From positions 1-64,000 of the forward strand of contig JAKAVA010000092.1 in NCBI GenBank assembly GCA_021827645.1: a DNA stretch of 64,000 nucleotides, given 5' to 3'. The stretch is from Planctomycetota bacterium. Lineage in GTDB: Bacteria; Planctomycetota; Phycisphaerae; WQYP01. Of the stretch, positions 34,700 through 43,721 are shown in pieces. The notes beneath the pieces are model-generated. The model searched no databases, was not told the origin of the DNA, and saw only the letters and a program-made list of their open reading frames with translations. The position numbers and the translations under genes were made by a program. Numbering within the stretch: position 1 is the stretch's first letter; every line of letters starts with the position of its first letter.

Positions 34700-35758
34700 G
34701 TGTTTTTTGATTCATTTCTCGGATGGTTTTCCCTCGATATGGGGATCGACCTCGGCACATGCAACACACTGGTGTGCGTGCGCGGGCAGGGTATCGTTCT
34801 CAATGAGCCGTCTGTGGTGGCGGTTCGAAAAGGCACCAATATTGTCTTGAACAACGGTAATGCCGTCGGCCTGATGGCCAAGGAAATGCTCGGCAAAACG
34901 CCGGGATCGATTACCGCCATTCGGCCCCTGAAGGACGGCGTGATCAGTGATTTTGAAATTACCGAGGCCATGCTGACCTATTTCATCCGGCGCGTGCATG
35001 GACGCCGGACTCTGGTGCGGCCACGCGTTCTCATCGCCATACCCTCGGGCATCACGGCCGTTGAAAAACAGGCCGTATTTCAGTCTGCGCTTCAGGCCGA
35101 GGCACGCAAGGTGTATCTCGTGGAGGAGCCAATGGCGGCGGCCATCGGTGCCGGCCTTCCCATCACCGAGGCAACGGGCAATATGATCGTGGACATCGGG
35201 GGCGGCACCACGGAAGTGGCGATCATCAGCCTTGCGGACATGGCGGTTTCGGAATCCATTCGCACCGCGGGTGATAATTTCGACGAAGCGATTGTGAACC
35301 ACATGAAGAAAACCTACAACCTGATGGTGGGGGAACAATTCGCTGAACGCATAAAAATCGATATCGGCTCGGCGGCGGCGGTCGGCCCGGAAGTGACCAT
35401 GGAGGTCCGCGGTCGCGATATGATTTCCGGCCTACCCCGGAAATGCGTCGTCACCAGCGAGGAAATCCGTGAGGCGCTGCAGGAACCGATCGGTAAAATC
35501 ATCGATGCCATCACCCATACGCTCGAACGGGCGGAGCCGGAGTTGGCCGCCGATCTGGTGGAGACCGGAATTATGCTCGCCGGCGGCGGCAGCCTCCTTC
35601 GCGGCATTGACAAGGTGATTCATCAGGCGACCGGGCTGCCGGTGCGGATCGCAGAAGATCCGCTCACCTGCGTGGCCCGCGGCACCAGCGTATTTCTGGA
35701 GAATCTGGAGAGCTGGAAGGACAGTGTCGCTGTGCACAGCGATGCGGAAGAATCCTGA
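34700..35758 (+). CDS. mreB: Rod shape-determining protein MreB
   Basis: MreB, 352 residues, the bacterial actin that guides peptidoglycan insertion. It starts at GTG with GAGGAG about 9 nt upstream. Actin-fold phosphate loops MGIDLGTCNTLV and MIVDIGGGTTEVAIISL and the adenosine motif IMLAGGGSLLRG are present. The N-terminal MFFDSFLGWFSLD could be the membrane-binding helix. mreC follows after 34 nt. Confidence 0.97.
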   Translation: MFFDSFLGWFSLDMGIDLGTCNTLVCVRGQGIVLNEPSVVAVRKGTNIVLNNGNAVGLMAKEMLGKTPGSITAIRPLKDGVISDFEITEAMLTYFIRRVHGRRTLVRPRVLIAIPSGITAVEKQAVFQSALQAEARKVYLVEEPMAAAIGAGLPITEATGNMIVDIGGGTTEVAIISLADMAVSESIRTAGDNFDEAIVNHMKKTYNLMVGEQFAERIKIDIGSAAAVGPEVTMEVRGRDMISGLPRKCVVTSEEIREALQEPIGKIIDAITHTLERAEPELAADLVETGIMLAGGGSLLRGIDKVIHQATGLPVRIAEDPLTCVARGTSVFLENLESWKDSVAVHSDAEES

Positions 35759-35792
35759 CGGGCGTTTCAACTGGAAGCGTCATGAGGACCCG

Positions 35793-36647
35793 ATGAAATT
35801 TACTCCCCGGCGATCATTCTGGCTGCTCTTTACCGTTGCCATCATCTCGGCCCTGATTTCGGCGCGACGCCCGGGTATCGTCCGGCCGCCTCGCAATACC
35901 GCCGCCGCCGTGCTGCAGGTTCTCATGGAGCCCGTCTCATGGACGCTGACCCGTGCCCAATCCATGCTCGATTCGGTTATCGCCGTGCGACATCCGCATG
36001 GCGGTCAGCTCGAGCGAATCACCTCACATTATGACAAAATTATTACATTGCTCCGCACCCGCATCGAGGTGCTCCAGAGCCTGCTCCATCAGACCCACCT
36101 GCTGGAAAGCAGCTTCCCCGGCATTCAGCCCGGTACCCTCATGGCCGCCAACGTTGACGGCTTTGCCTCCGCCGGAACCGACATGATGTGGGTGGACCGC
36201 GGGTACGTCGTGGATCGGCAGTTGGCTGTCGGTGATCCGGTTCTGGCGCATCTTTCCCTGGTGGGAAAAGTCAGCTCCGTCGGGCCGCAGACATCGAGCG
36301 TCACACTGCTGACCTCACCGGCCATGAAGGAGACGGCCCGCATTGTCCGGATCACCAACGGCGTGGAAAGCGTCGTCAGCCGGGATTGTCTTGTTGTGGG
36401 TACCGGACTGGGATCGATGCACTGCGAACTGGATCAATCCATCGGCAGCATCCGGCCCCGGAAGGGTGACCTGGTGGTACTCAGCGATACCGATTGGCCC
36501 AGCGTGATCAATGGCATCACGCTGGGGACGGTCTCCTCAGTGTCTGCATCTCATCGAACAGCCCTGCGGTGGAGTCTGAACATCACCCCGATCTGCGATA
36601 TGGAGCGCATTCATCATGCCGTCATACTGCTCTCGACACGTCATTAA
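35793..36647 (+). CDS. mreC: Cell shape-determining protein MreC
   Basis: MreC, 284 residues. The N-terminal segment FWLLFTVAIISALISA at about 9-24 is the transmembrane anchor, followed by a coiled coil (about 60-110) and the beta-domain with GTLMAANVDGFAS, LVGKVSSVGPQTSSVTLLT and SIRPRKGDLVV. The ATG at 35793 (GAGGA just before) is more typical than the upstream ATG at 35724, which overlaps mreB. mreD is not found next to it. The gene ends 5 nt from the convergent M48 peptidase. Confidence 0.9.
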   Translation: MKFTPRRSFWLLFTVAIISALISARRPGIVRPPRNTAAAVLQVLMEPVSWTLTRAQSMLDSVIAVRHPHGGQLERITSHYDKIITLLRTRIEVLQSLLHQTHLLESSFPGIQPGTLMAANVDGFASAGTDMMWVDRGYVVDRQLAVGDPVLAHLSLVGKVSSVGPQTSSVTLLTSPAMKETARIVRITNGVESVVSRDCLVVGTGLGSMHCELDQSIGSIRPRKGDLVVLSDTDWPSVINGITLGTVSSVSASHRTALRWSLNITPICDMERIHHAVILLSTRH

Positions 36648-36652
36648 TTTAT

Positions 36653-38176
36653 TCAGCGTTGCAGCGTGAGGTATACTGTCAGAACCAGGACGGTCACCAG
36701 CGAAACGGATATGAACCACCGCCATCGCCGTGCCGCACGGTTCATACGCTTCTGCACATGCGGCGAAAAACTCAGCGTATAGAGGTGGGTGATACGATCA
36801 TCAATGCTGGGATGGGTCAGAAATGTTCGGTCCGTCCGCATCAGATTTTGATCCGCCAGATTTCGCAGTGCCTCCGCACCAAGAGCCGCTCCAGCAATCA
36901 TCGCCTCATGCGACGGCTGCGGCCGCCGTACTTTTTGACCGGAAGTTGCACTTCCGTCGGCCGGCTCCGCGCATTTTGATCGACCGGCCCAATGGTGGGC
37001 GGCAAACCAGTCGGCCTGTAATTCCGACAGGCGACTGAATCTACCGAAAGTGAAGATCAGCATGACGATCAGCAAAGGGGTTGCCGCCGACACGATCCCG
37101 CCAATCCGCCCGCCGGACATGCTGATGCTTTCCGACAGGACATGAAGCGCCAAAATGCCGGTGAGCAGCAGCAGCAGATACCACGTGGCATGGCGATGAT
37201 GGCCGTGACCGAGTTCGTGGGCAAATACATCTTCCAGCTGATCAGTCGAAAAATCGTCGACGATCAGATCAGTGATAAGAATGTAACGCGGGGGGATAAT
37301 GGTGCCGATCCAGGCGGCGTTGGCGATCCGATGATGGGTCTCGATGATGCGAATATCTGTGATGCCGATCTGATGCCGTCGAGCTGCCGCCAGCAGTCGC
37401 TGCCGGAGCGGCCCGTCCTGTAATCGATGCGTCTTCATGATCCGTACCAGAAGGAAGGGATAGATGCTCCAGAAAGCGGGTATCAGCAGGATGGTCAGGC
37501 ACGTCTCGGCATGGCGCTGAATAAAATAGACGCTCGGCAGCCACTGCGGCACATTTCGGTAGCACCATGACATCACCGTCGCAAAGATGAGCAGAGAGAT
37601 GACCAGCCCCGCCGTCACCCGAACCATGTCAAGTGCATACCTCCATGCCGGCGGCCACGGATAAATCTGTTTACCCATGGCAAGCCGGTCCATGTCTCGC
37701 AGGTGCCGCCAGGTGCAGGCAAATCGATAGACGCCGAGTTGTATTAAAAACAGCGCAAAGATGATGATTGCGGCGTACAGAAAGGGAAGCAGACTGGGCG
37801 TCTTGGCAAGCACCGAGTGATCCTCCAGTAGATAGCCGAACCCCAGGTGGCGGACGCTGTAGTAGACTCCGGCAAGCACGCCGAACTGTAACAGCGCCAA
37901 CCGTTTCGTCAGGCGGGTGCGTATCGAGCTGGCTTTGGCGGAATTTGCATTTAATTTTCGACACGCCCGACCGGTCGCCTTACGAGCGATGAGGAAGACT
38001 GCAACAAGCCCGGTGAGCATGACCACGATGACGGGCGGCCAGTGATGGAAAACCTGAGCTCGGGTACCCGCCTGCAGTAAGGATACGAATACATAAATGA
38101 TAATTGCCCAGATCATCCACACATAATTTAACCTGATCACGCCAAAATCGCCCCTCATGTTGGGCGATTCGCCCAT
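36653..38176 (-). CDS. M48-family membrane metalloprotease
   Basis: A 507-residue peptidase of the HtpX/Ste24 type. The zinc motif HELGH is at FAHELGHGHHRH, with the third ligand in RLSELQADWFA. Four or more hydrophobic segments precede the catalytic domain (residues 15-35, 45-62, 95-110, 130-155) and a C-terminal segment (SLVTVLVLTVYLT) ends the protein. It faces mreC tail to tail. M48 enzymes act in envelope quality control; the target here is unknown. No clear ribosome binding site is seen before either ATG (38176 or the alternative at the seventh codon), so the start is uncertain. Confidence 0.88.
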   Translation of the reverse strand: MGESPNMRGDFGVIRLNYVWMIWAIIIYVFVSLLQAGTRAQVFHHWPPVIVVMLTGLVAVFLIARKATGRACRKLNANSAKASSIRTRLTKRLALLQFGVLAGVYYSVRHLGFGYLLEDHSVLAKTPSLLPFLYAAIIIFALFLIQLGVYRFACTWRHLRDMDRLAMGKQIYPWPPAWRYALDMVRVTAGLVISLLIFATVMSWCYRNVPQWLPSVYFIQRHAETCLTILLIPAFWSIYPFLLVRIMKTHRLQDGPLRQRLLAAARRHQIGITDIRIIETHHRIANAAWIGTIIPPRYILITDLIVDDFSTDQLEDVFAHELGHGHHRHATWYLLLLLTGILALHVLSESISMSGGRIGGIVSAATPLLIVMLIFTFGRFSRLSELQADWFAAHHWAGRSKCAEPADGSATSGQKVRRPQPSHEAMIAGAALGAEALRNLADQNLMRTDRTFLTHPSIDDRITHLYTLSFSPHVQKRMNRAARRWRWFISVSLVTVLVLTVYLTLQR

Positions 38177-38467
38177 AATGTCAGATGAAATCGGATTCGG
38201 TGGGCTGTTGTCTCAAGTTTGGTTAACGCAGATGAACGGGGAAATGTGAGGGTTTGATTCCCTCTATCCATCTGTCGTCAATAATTTCCGAAATGAATGT
38301 GGCTTGTAATTGACGGGAACCGAAACTAAGATTCGAATATGTGAAATGGGTTGGTGGCAAGACACTTCGTTGCCTGCCCATTCGGATGGTATCGATTTTG
38401 GCAGGATTTGCCCATGCATCCCCAAATGAATTCAAAATTCTGACGGACATTTTTTGGAGGTAATGCC

Positions 38468-39829
38468 ATGACCACTCGCCGCACGTTTCTCAAAGCAGGT
38501 GTTGCACTGGCAGCCGCCGGTGTGCCGTGGGATATTGCCCGCGGCAATATAGCGAATATTAAATATCCCGGTGTATGGCCTTCGCAGCCGCCGGAAGGGT
38601 GCCCTTTTGCCCCGTCTACAACAGTGACAGGCTTTCGATTCACTGGGCGTCATCAACAGTACGCCAATGCGGACACCTGGTATCCGTCATGGGCCTCAGA
38701 TGGGCACCTATACAGTCAATTTGCGGACGGCAACGCCCCGCGGCCGGGCAAAGGGTCTATTCACGTAAACTGCGGCATGGGGATCCGGGCGGATACCGGC
38801 CTCGCTCGTATTGATGGCGATGACCCCATGCACCTGACTGTTGAAGCGTTGGGAATATCCAAGGCGTCGGCGATGCCGTATGGGGGCCGATATCCATGTG
38901 CCAACCTGGTCTATAACGGCGTCTGGTACACGGGCACCTATTGTTGTGATGAAGGTTGGCGGACGGAACATGGGGTAAGTTGCAACTGGGCATGGCTTGG
39001 GCCATTTGTCGGATTTCAGTATTCACGTGATTTCGGCAAGACGTGGACACCGTGCCCGCATACACCTTGGAGCCCCCTGTTTCCCGAAGAAGTTGGAAAC
39101 TGCGGCCCCGCCCTGAAAAAAATCGCTGCGACACGTTGGAAATTGCCCGTCAATCAGTGGCTTGGAAATGTTCCCGGGTCCGCATTGTGCGAGCGTATTC
39201 CGGGCTTGCCGCTGCCGAAATTCAGCGTTTTGCACGTGGTGGATTTTGGCAGGAATATGGAGCACTCCCCGGACGGTATGGCTTACATGGTTGGCCATGG
39301 CCGCGCACCCGGAATCCCTCACCCACGGCTTGGAGCGGTGAGTTGGCTCAGCGGTGATGCGGTTTATCTGGCGCGTGTCAAACCAACACCTGAGACCATT
39401 AATAATCCTGCTGAGTACGAGTTTTTCGCCGGTTACGATCACCGAAACAGGCCAATATGGTCAAAGCATTTTTCGCAGATAAAACCGATGCTGGAGTGGC
39501 AAAATCACCTTGGGAACAGTGCGATGACTTATATTCCCGGCCTCGGGAAATACATCCTGTGCATAGCCGATGGTTGGCCTTCCACACGAAAGTTCAACAC
39601 GATCGTCCTTGAGTCGGCGCATCCGTGGGGGCCGTGGAAGCTTGTTACGTACATGCGTCACTTCGGTGAACAGGGATATTTTCTCAATATTCCCAGTAAA
39701 TTTATCTCATCCGATGGACGTAAGGCGTGGCTTTGCTACAGTGCTGATTTCACGCGGGTGCGCATTGCATCGTTCCCACCGGGAAGCGGTTATCACCTGT
39801 GCCTGCAGGAGATCGAACTTCTGGGGTAA
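38468..39829 (+). CDS. Tat-exported protein with an Asp-box repeat
   Basis: A 453-residue secreted protein. The N-terminal RRTFLKAGVALAAAG matches the twin-arginine signal (RRxFLK). The sequence contains SRDFGKTW, an Asp-box (SxDxGxTW) found in sialidase-type beta-propellers, and many Trp, Gly and Pro residues, typical of beta-propeller glycosidase-like folds. It may act on polysaccharides but no catalytic residues can be assigned. Similar proteins are often annotated DUF4185 or uncharacterised. GGAGG precedes the ATG. It lies between the M48 peptidase and two PEP-CTERM genes. Confidence 0.7.
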   Translation: MTTRRTFLKAGVALAAAGVPWDIARGNIANIKYPGVWPSQPPEGCPFAPSTTVTGFRFTGRHQQYANADTWYPSWASDGHLYSQFADGNAPRPGKGSIHVNCGMGIRADTGLARIDGDDPMHLTVEALGISKASAMPYGGRYPCANLVYNGVWYTGTYCCDEGWRTEHGVSCNWAWLGPFVGFQYSRDFGKTWTPCPHTPWSPLFPEEVGNCGPALKKIAATRWKLPVNQWLGNVPGSALCERIPGLPLPKFSVLHVVDFGRNMEHSPDGMAYMVGHGRAPGIPHPRLGAVSWLSGDAVYLARVKPTPETINNPAEYEFFAGYDHRNRPIWSKHFSQIKPMLEWQNHLGNSAMTYIPGLGKYILCIADGWPSTRKFNTIVLESAHPWGPWKLVTYMRHFGEQGYFLNIPSKFISSDGRKAWLCYSADFTRVRIASFPPGSGYHLCLQEIELLG

Positions 39830-39941
39830 GTCAATGGCCCTCCATCACTGCCGGGATGATGATGCTGGCCGCCCCATATGCCTCGCTCTCATATCTGGGA
39901 TTAATGGATCACAGGCAGGGCCCGATTCCGGCGGTGATGGC

Positions 39942-39970
39942 AAAAAAGGACGGCGGCATTGCTGCCGCCG
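39942..39970 (-). terminator. Intrinsic terminator for the - strand PEP-CTERM gene
   Basis: On the - strand an 8-bp stem (CGGCGGCA 39951-39958 with TGCCGCCG 39963-39970, loop of 4) is followed, after 3 nt, by a T-run (A-run at 39942-39947 on the + strand). It sits 56 nt past the stop of the gene ending at 40026. Confidence 0.75.
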
Positions 39971-40025
39971 CCTTGGGGGAGATTCGAAAATATTAACCAA
40001 GCCGCCTCGGCGGATGGCGTCGTCT

Positions 40026-40838
40026 TCAGCGTCGCTTTCGCATGAACATCAGCGAGCCGATCGCTCCCATACCGAGAAATGCCAGTACGCTCGGTTCCGG
40101 CGTGGGGGTGGTCGATGGGGTCAGTGGACCGGTTATGCCGCCGCTCGTGCCGTAGCCGACCAGCACGTTGCTAATAGAGGAATTCGCCGTCAGGCCGCTT
40201 ACTTCAACTTGGAAGGTGACGGGCCCGGCGACGATCGGCGAGCTGTTCTGGACGCTGTTTTTGCCGTCAGCGTAGTTAGAATACGGGCTGCTTCCTGCGA
40301 CGATCGACGGCCCGACGAAATCAGTTGGCTTGCCGGTCTGGGTATGCTCTGACGTGAGGTTGAAATAGCCTCCGGAAGTGCCGGAGCCGGTTGTTAGCGC
40401 CCAGTCGTCCTGCAGGTTCGTGCTTGGGCCGACAGCGATGGTTGCGACCGAGTAGGCTCCGTTGCCGCTGTCCGTGAGCTCTGTCGCGCCATTAGGCAGG
40501 TACGCTGCTGAGCTGCCCGGCGTGATTCCGCTAACCTGGAAGTCAATATTGCGGATGAGCTCACCATCGGACTGCGGCATGGAGTTGTTCTCAATCGTCA
40601 CATCGAGATTCCCATTGCTGCTCCCGCTCACGTAGCTGAAAATGACCGTCGCGTTGAGGGCGTTGGTGGTGGTTCCGTCGCCGCCGTTGAATCCGCTGAG
40701 TGTGAAAGACCCCAGCGTGGTGGTCGTTGCTCGGGCGTTCTGGCCGACGGCGGCAACGGATAGTCCGGCGACGGCCGCCGCAGCCAATAACCAGCGGCCG
40801 GCTCCTTTGGAACGATTAACTTGGGTGTTCTTGCTCAT
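40026..40838 (-). CDS. PEP-CTERM surface protein 1
   Basis: A 270-residue secreted protein. The signal peptide is RWLLAAAAVAGLSVAAVGQNARA at about 15-37. The C-terminal sorting signal is TPEPSVLAFLGMGAIGSLMFMRKRR: Pro-Glu-Pro, a hydrophobic helix, basic tail, read by exosortase and its partner. The body (Ser/Thr/Gly-rich, beta-sandwich-like) resembles the neighbouring PEP-CTERM protein, for instance IVAGPVTFQ...NVLVGYGTSGGITG against ILAGPVFFD...GVTFGYGTGGNSIAG. GGAGAG lies before ATG 40838; the longer frame to 40940 lacks one. Function unknown. Confidence 0.85.
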   Translation of the reverse strand: MSKNTQVNRSKGAGRWLLAAAAVAGLSVAAVGQNARATTTTLGSFTLSGFNGGDGTTTNALNATVIFSYVSGSSNGNLDVTIENNSMPQSDGELIRNIDFQVSGITPGSSAAYLPNGATELTDSGNGAYSVATIAVGPSTNLQDDWALTTGSGTSGGYFNLTSEHTQTGKPTDFVGPSIVAGSSPYSNYADGKNSVQNSSPIVAGPVTFQVEVSGLTANSSISNVLVGYGTSGGITGPLTPSTTPTPEPSVLAFLGMGAIGSLMFMRKRR

Positions 40839-41287
40839 AACACTCTCCAAAAAATTTTCTGCGGCACATGGCCGCATCCCCCGCCGCTCCGGCAGGCTAA
40901 CGCCCGTCGACAAAGAGCGGCAGTTCCACTTAATCTGCACAAATCATCAGAAGTGAGCGCCACGAATGCTTTGAGGCGGCTTTTGCCAAGGCCCCGGGTC
41001 CACGCAGTTGGCAAACCCATCAGCGCAACCAATGCGACCAAAGAGCGCAAACGCCAATTTCCTTACCGGCTCATCGCAATTTTACGTCGTGACAAATCCT
41101 TGCTCTCACTACTGGCGAACTGCTTGCACACCCGATGTTTCGGGTTCTGCTGCAACTCACCGTTTGATAGCATACTGCAGATTGGCGCGGGATACAAGGA
41201 AAACTTTAATTTTTTTGCCGAATGTCGATATCGCCAAGCGACAGATAACCCGAATCACTCCCAAGGTCTGTGGACAGGTTCCGTCGG
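40839..41287. other. Intergenic region between two PEP-CTERM genes
   Basis: 449 nt with no supported gene. It should hold the promoter of the PEP-CTERM gene ending at 40026 and the 3' region of the one ending at 41288. A weak hairpin ACCCGA (41130-41135)/TCGGGT (41140-41145) has no T-run. Short frames on the + strand look random. Confidence 0.4.
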
Positions 41288-42130
41288 CTAACTCCAGATT
41301 TTGCGACGAGTTAAGATTGAAAACCCAGCCAACCCCAAGCCTAAGCCCAAGGCAAGCCCCGCCGCTGGTTCCGGCACCGGAACGGCGGCCGGATTCCCCG
41401 CGATCGAGTTCCCGCCTGTTCCGTAGCCGAACGTGACACCGGTAATGGAATCGGTGCTTTGAAGATCGGGAATAGTGAAATCGAAAAATACCGGCCCGGC
41501 CAGGATCGGATCGGACGCCGAGACGGATGATGGATTGCCAAAATATTGATAATTACTTGAATTTGCCGCCGGCCCCAGTAGATCACCCTGCGCTCCGCTG
41601 GCAAGAAGCGAATATTGTCCGCCGCTCTCGCTGACGGTCCACGCAAACGGCAGACCGGCAGTGATGCCTGCCGACAGGGTGCTGGTCTGCAGCGGGGCAA
41701 GGCCCGTGATCTGGGTCAGGTCGGTCTGATTGTCGGAGGCCATGCTCCAGGCATATGGATCGGCGGTATCCCCGGGGGCGGCGTCGGGGCCGCGGGGCGT
41801 CGAAGACAGCGCCCCGGTGCCGGGTGCTGAAATGCCAAATGTAATGCCGCTGATAAGGTCATTGACCGAATCGGGCGACGAGTCATTGATCAATTCCACC
41901 TGCAGGTTCCCCTGCGCGGAACTCGTGAGATAAGTGAATATCGCCCGGCCGGTAAGCTCATGGGTTGAGCCCGTGTTGGTACTGGGGAGATAATATTGTG
42001 CCATGAGGTTATCAGCTGCGGCGGGAGCGGCAGTCCAATTCGCCGCACCCACGCTCAGTGCGACGGCGGCGGCCGCCAGAGCGGATGGAATGCTTCGCCG
42101 GACTCTCCAGACATCTCTTTGAATCGACAT
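41288..42130 (-). CDS. PEP-CTERM surface protein 2
   Basis: A 280-residue secreted protein. A signal peptide with SALAAAAVALSVGAANWTAAPAAA starts the chain, and the end PVPEPAAGLALGLGLGLAGFSILTRRK carries the PEP-CTERM signal. It is a paralog of the gene at 40026-40838: IFTYLTSSAQGNLQVELIND matches IFSYVSGSSNGNLDVTIEN, and the 'AGPV...GYGTGG' segment recurs. The pair is a tandem duplicate that has diverged. GGAG (9 nt) precedes ATG 42130. Function unknown; likely surface or matrix protein. Confidence 0.85.
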   Translation of the reverse strand: MSIQRDVWRVRRSIPSALAAAAVALSVGAANWTAAPAAADNLMAQYYLPSTNTGSTHELTGRAIFTYLTSSAQGNLQVELINDSSPDSVNDLISGITFGISAPGTGALSSTPRGPDAAPGDTADPYAWSMASDNQTDLTQITGLAPLQTSTLSAGITAGLPFAWTVSESGGQYSLLASGAQGDLLGPAANSSNYQYFGNPSSVSASDPILAGPVFFDFTIPDLQSTDSITGVTFGYGTGGNSIAGNPAAVPVPEPAAGLALGLGLGLAGFSILTRRKIWS

Positions 42131-42503
42131 GACGTATCTCCGTAAATGAGAGTTCCCCCGCATCACCGTATCCTCCCGGCTGCTTCCGGAATCCAATGGC
42201 CGCACTCGTCATGCCGGGCGCGGACGGACACCCGTGCAAGGCGTATGGCGGCAACCGACCCGCAAAACATGTTGTCCATCAAGCAGCATCAAGAATCAGC
42301 AATTCCGCATCCTGCATGCGACCGAGAGGCCGATCCGTGGCATCGCCGCTTCAATTGAGCCGTTACATTAAGCTCTGATCTCCCGAACGTCAAGAAAAAA
42401 ACATTTGGAATTCACCACTCATGCCGCCGATAATCGTCCAATGTGAGATGCGGACGTTGGCGCTGGGTTGATCCGGCGTCCATGCAGCGGGCGTGTGATG
42501 GTG
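42131..42503. other. Intergenic region upstream of PEP-CTERM protein 2
   Basis: 373 nt with no supported gene. It holds the promoter side of PEP-CTERM 2 and the 3' side of rodA, both on the - strand. I see no clear terminator or promoter. Confidence 0.4.
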
Positions 42504-43721
42504 TTATTCCGATCGGGGAGCGAGGACAAGGCGGCGGTCGCGCAGGGCCACATTGAGAATCAGCGCTGTGGCCAGCATATCAGCCACCATCGCACTGCCG
42601 CCGTAGGACATGAACGGCAGGGTGATGCCGACCACGGGAATAATCCCCGTGGTCATGCCGATATTGATGGTGGCCTGCGTAATGATCATGGTGCTCAGAC
42701 CGACCACCATAACCCGGCCCATGATGTCGCCGCTGTTGTCGGCGATTTCCAGACATGCGGCAAAGAAAATGATGTAGAGCACGATGATCACCAGGCTGCC
42801 GACAAGGCCGAATTGGCTGGCGACCACGGCAAAAATAAAATCGTTGGATGCCTCCGGCAGAAATCCGTGTCGGATGGCGGTGGTGCCGTCGATCCCCTGG
42901 CCGGTCAGGCCGCCGCTGCCTTCGGCAATCTCGCTCTGCTGCTTCTGATAAAGATTGCCGTTGAGTTGTCGGGCGGTCGGTTTGTGGAACGTGAACATGG
43001 AAATGATACGTTGCTGCTGATAATGGTGCAGGAAGGGGTAGCATCCGGGTGCGACGGCCAGAGCAACCAGTGCAATGGCCACCAGATGGCGCAGGCGTGC
43101 CCCGGCGCTGATCAGCATGGCGTAGAGCACGACGGGAAACATCAACGCCGTGCCCAGGTCCGGCTCAATGACGATGAGCCCCATTGGAACGGCCATGAGC
43201 AGAAAGGGAACCACCAGCGAGCTGAGTTTCTGCATATCGCGGCCGTGGCGAATGTACCATGAAATGACCAGAACAAAGCCGATTTTGGCCAGTTCGCTCG
43301 GCTGGATATCAAATCCGCCGGGCAGAATAAACCATCGATGACTCCCCTTGATGGCGGGGGCAAATCGCACGGCAGCCAGCAGCAGCATGGTGAAGGCATA
43401 AACGGCGGGGGCCCATGAAACAATCTGCCGCGGTTTGGGCACCATTGCCAGAAGCAGGGCGGCAAGCCCGATGAGAATGTGTATCTCCTGTCGCCAGAGG
43501 AGTCCGCGTCCGCAGATATGCACGGCAATGAGACTGGCGGAACAGAGGACAAGGATGGTGAGCAGCATGAGCCAAGCTACGCGGCTGGCGATGAGTTTAG
43601 GGACAACTTGAGTATAGACCTTCTGTAATAATGTCGGGGGGTGTTCCTGACCGGAGCCCTCTGCGGAAGCTGTACCGGCCAGCGGCGGGGCGATGATGCT
43701 TTCGCGTTTTTCCCGCTTCAT
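42504..43721 (-). CDS. rodA: Peptidoglycan polymerase RodA (SEDS family)
   Basis: RodA/FtsW-type SEDS protein, 405 residues, polymerises glycan chains with PBP2 during elongation. About ten hydrophobic segments are visible, with PSELAKIGFVLVISWYIRH, the catalytic-region IEPDLGTALMF, GLTGQGIDGTTAIRHGFLPEASNDFIFAVV and VGITLPFMSYGGSAMV, all diagnostic. The start ATG at 43721 overlaps the mrdA stop by one base (TAATG), showing translational coupling; a longer frame to 43772 is less likely. Confidence 0.95.
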   Translation of the reverse strand: MKREKRESIIAPPLAGTASAEGSGQEHPPTLLQKVYTQVVPKLIASRVAWLMLLTILVLCSASLIAVHICGRGLLWRQEIHILIGLAALLLAMVPKPRQIVSWAPAVYAFTMLLLAAVRFAPAIKGSHRWFILPGGFDIQPSELAKIGFVLVISWYIRHGRDMQKLSSLVVPFLLMAVPMGLIVIEPDLGTALMFPVVLYAMLISAGARLRHLVAIALVALAVAPGCYPFLHHYQQQRIISMFTFHKPTARQLNGNLYQKQQSEIAEGSGGLTGQGIDGTTAIRHGFLPEASNDFIFAVVASQFGLVGSLVIIVLYIIFFAACLEIADNSGDIMGRVMVVGLSTMIITQATINIGMTTGIIPVVGITLPFMSYGGSAMVADMLATALILNVALRDRRLVLAPRSE

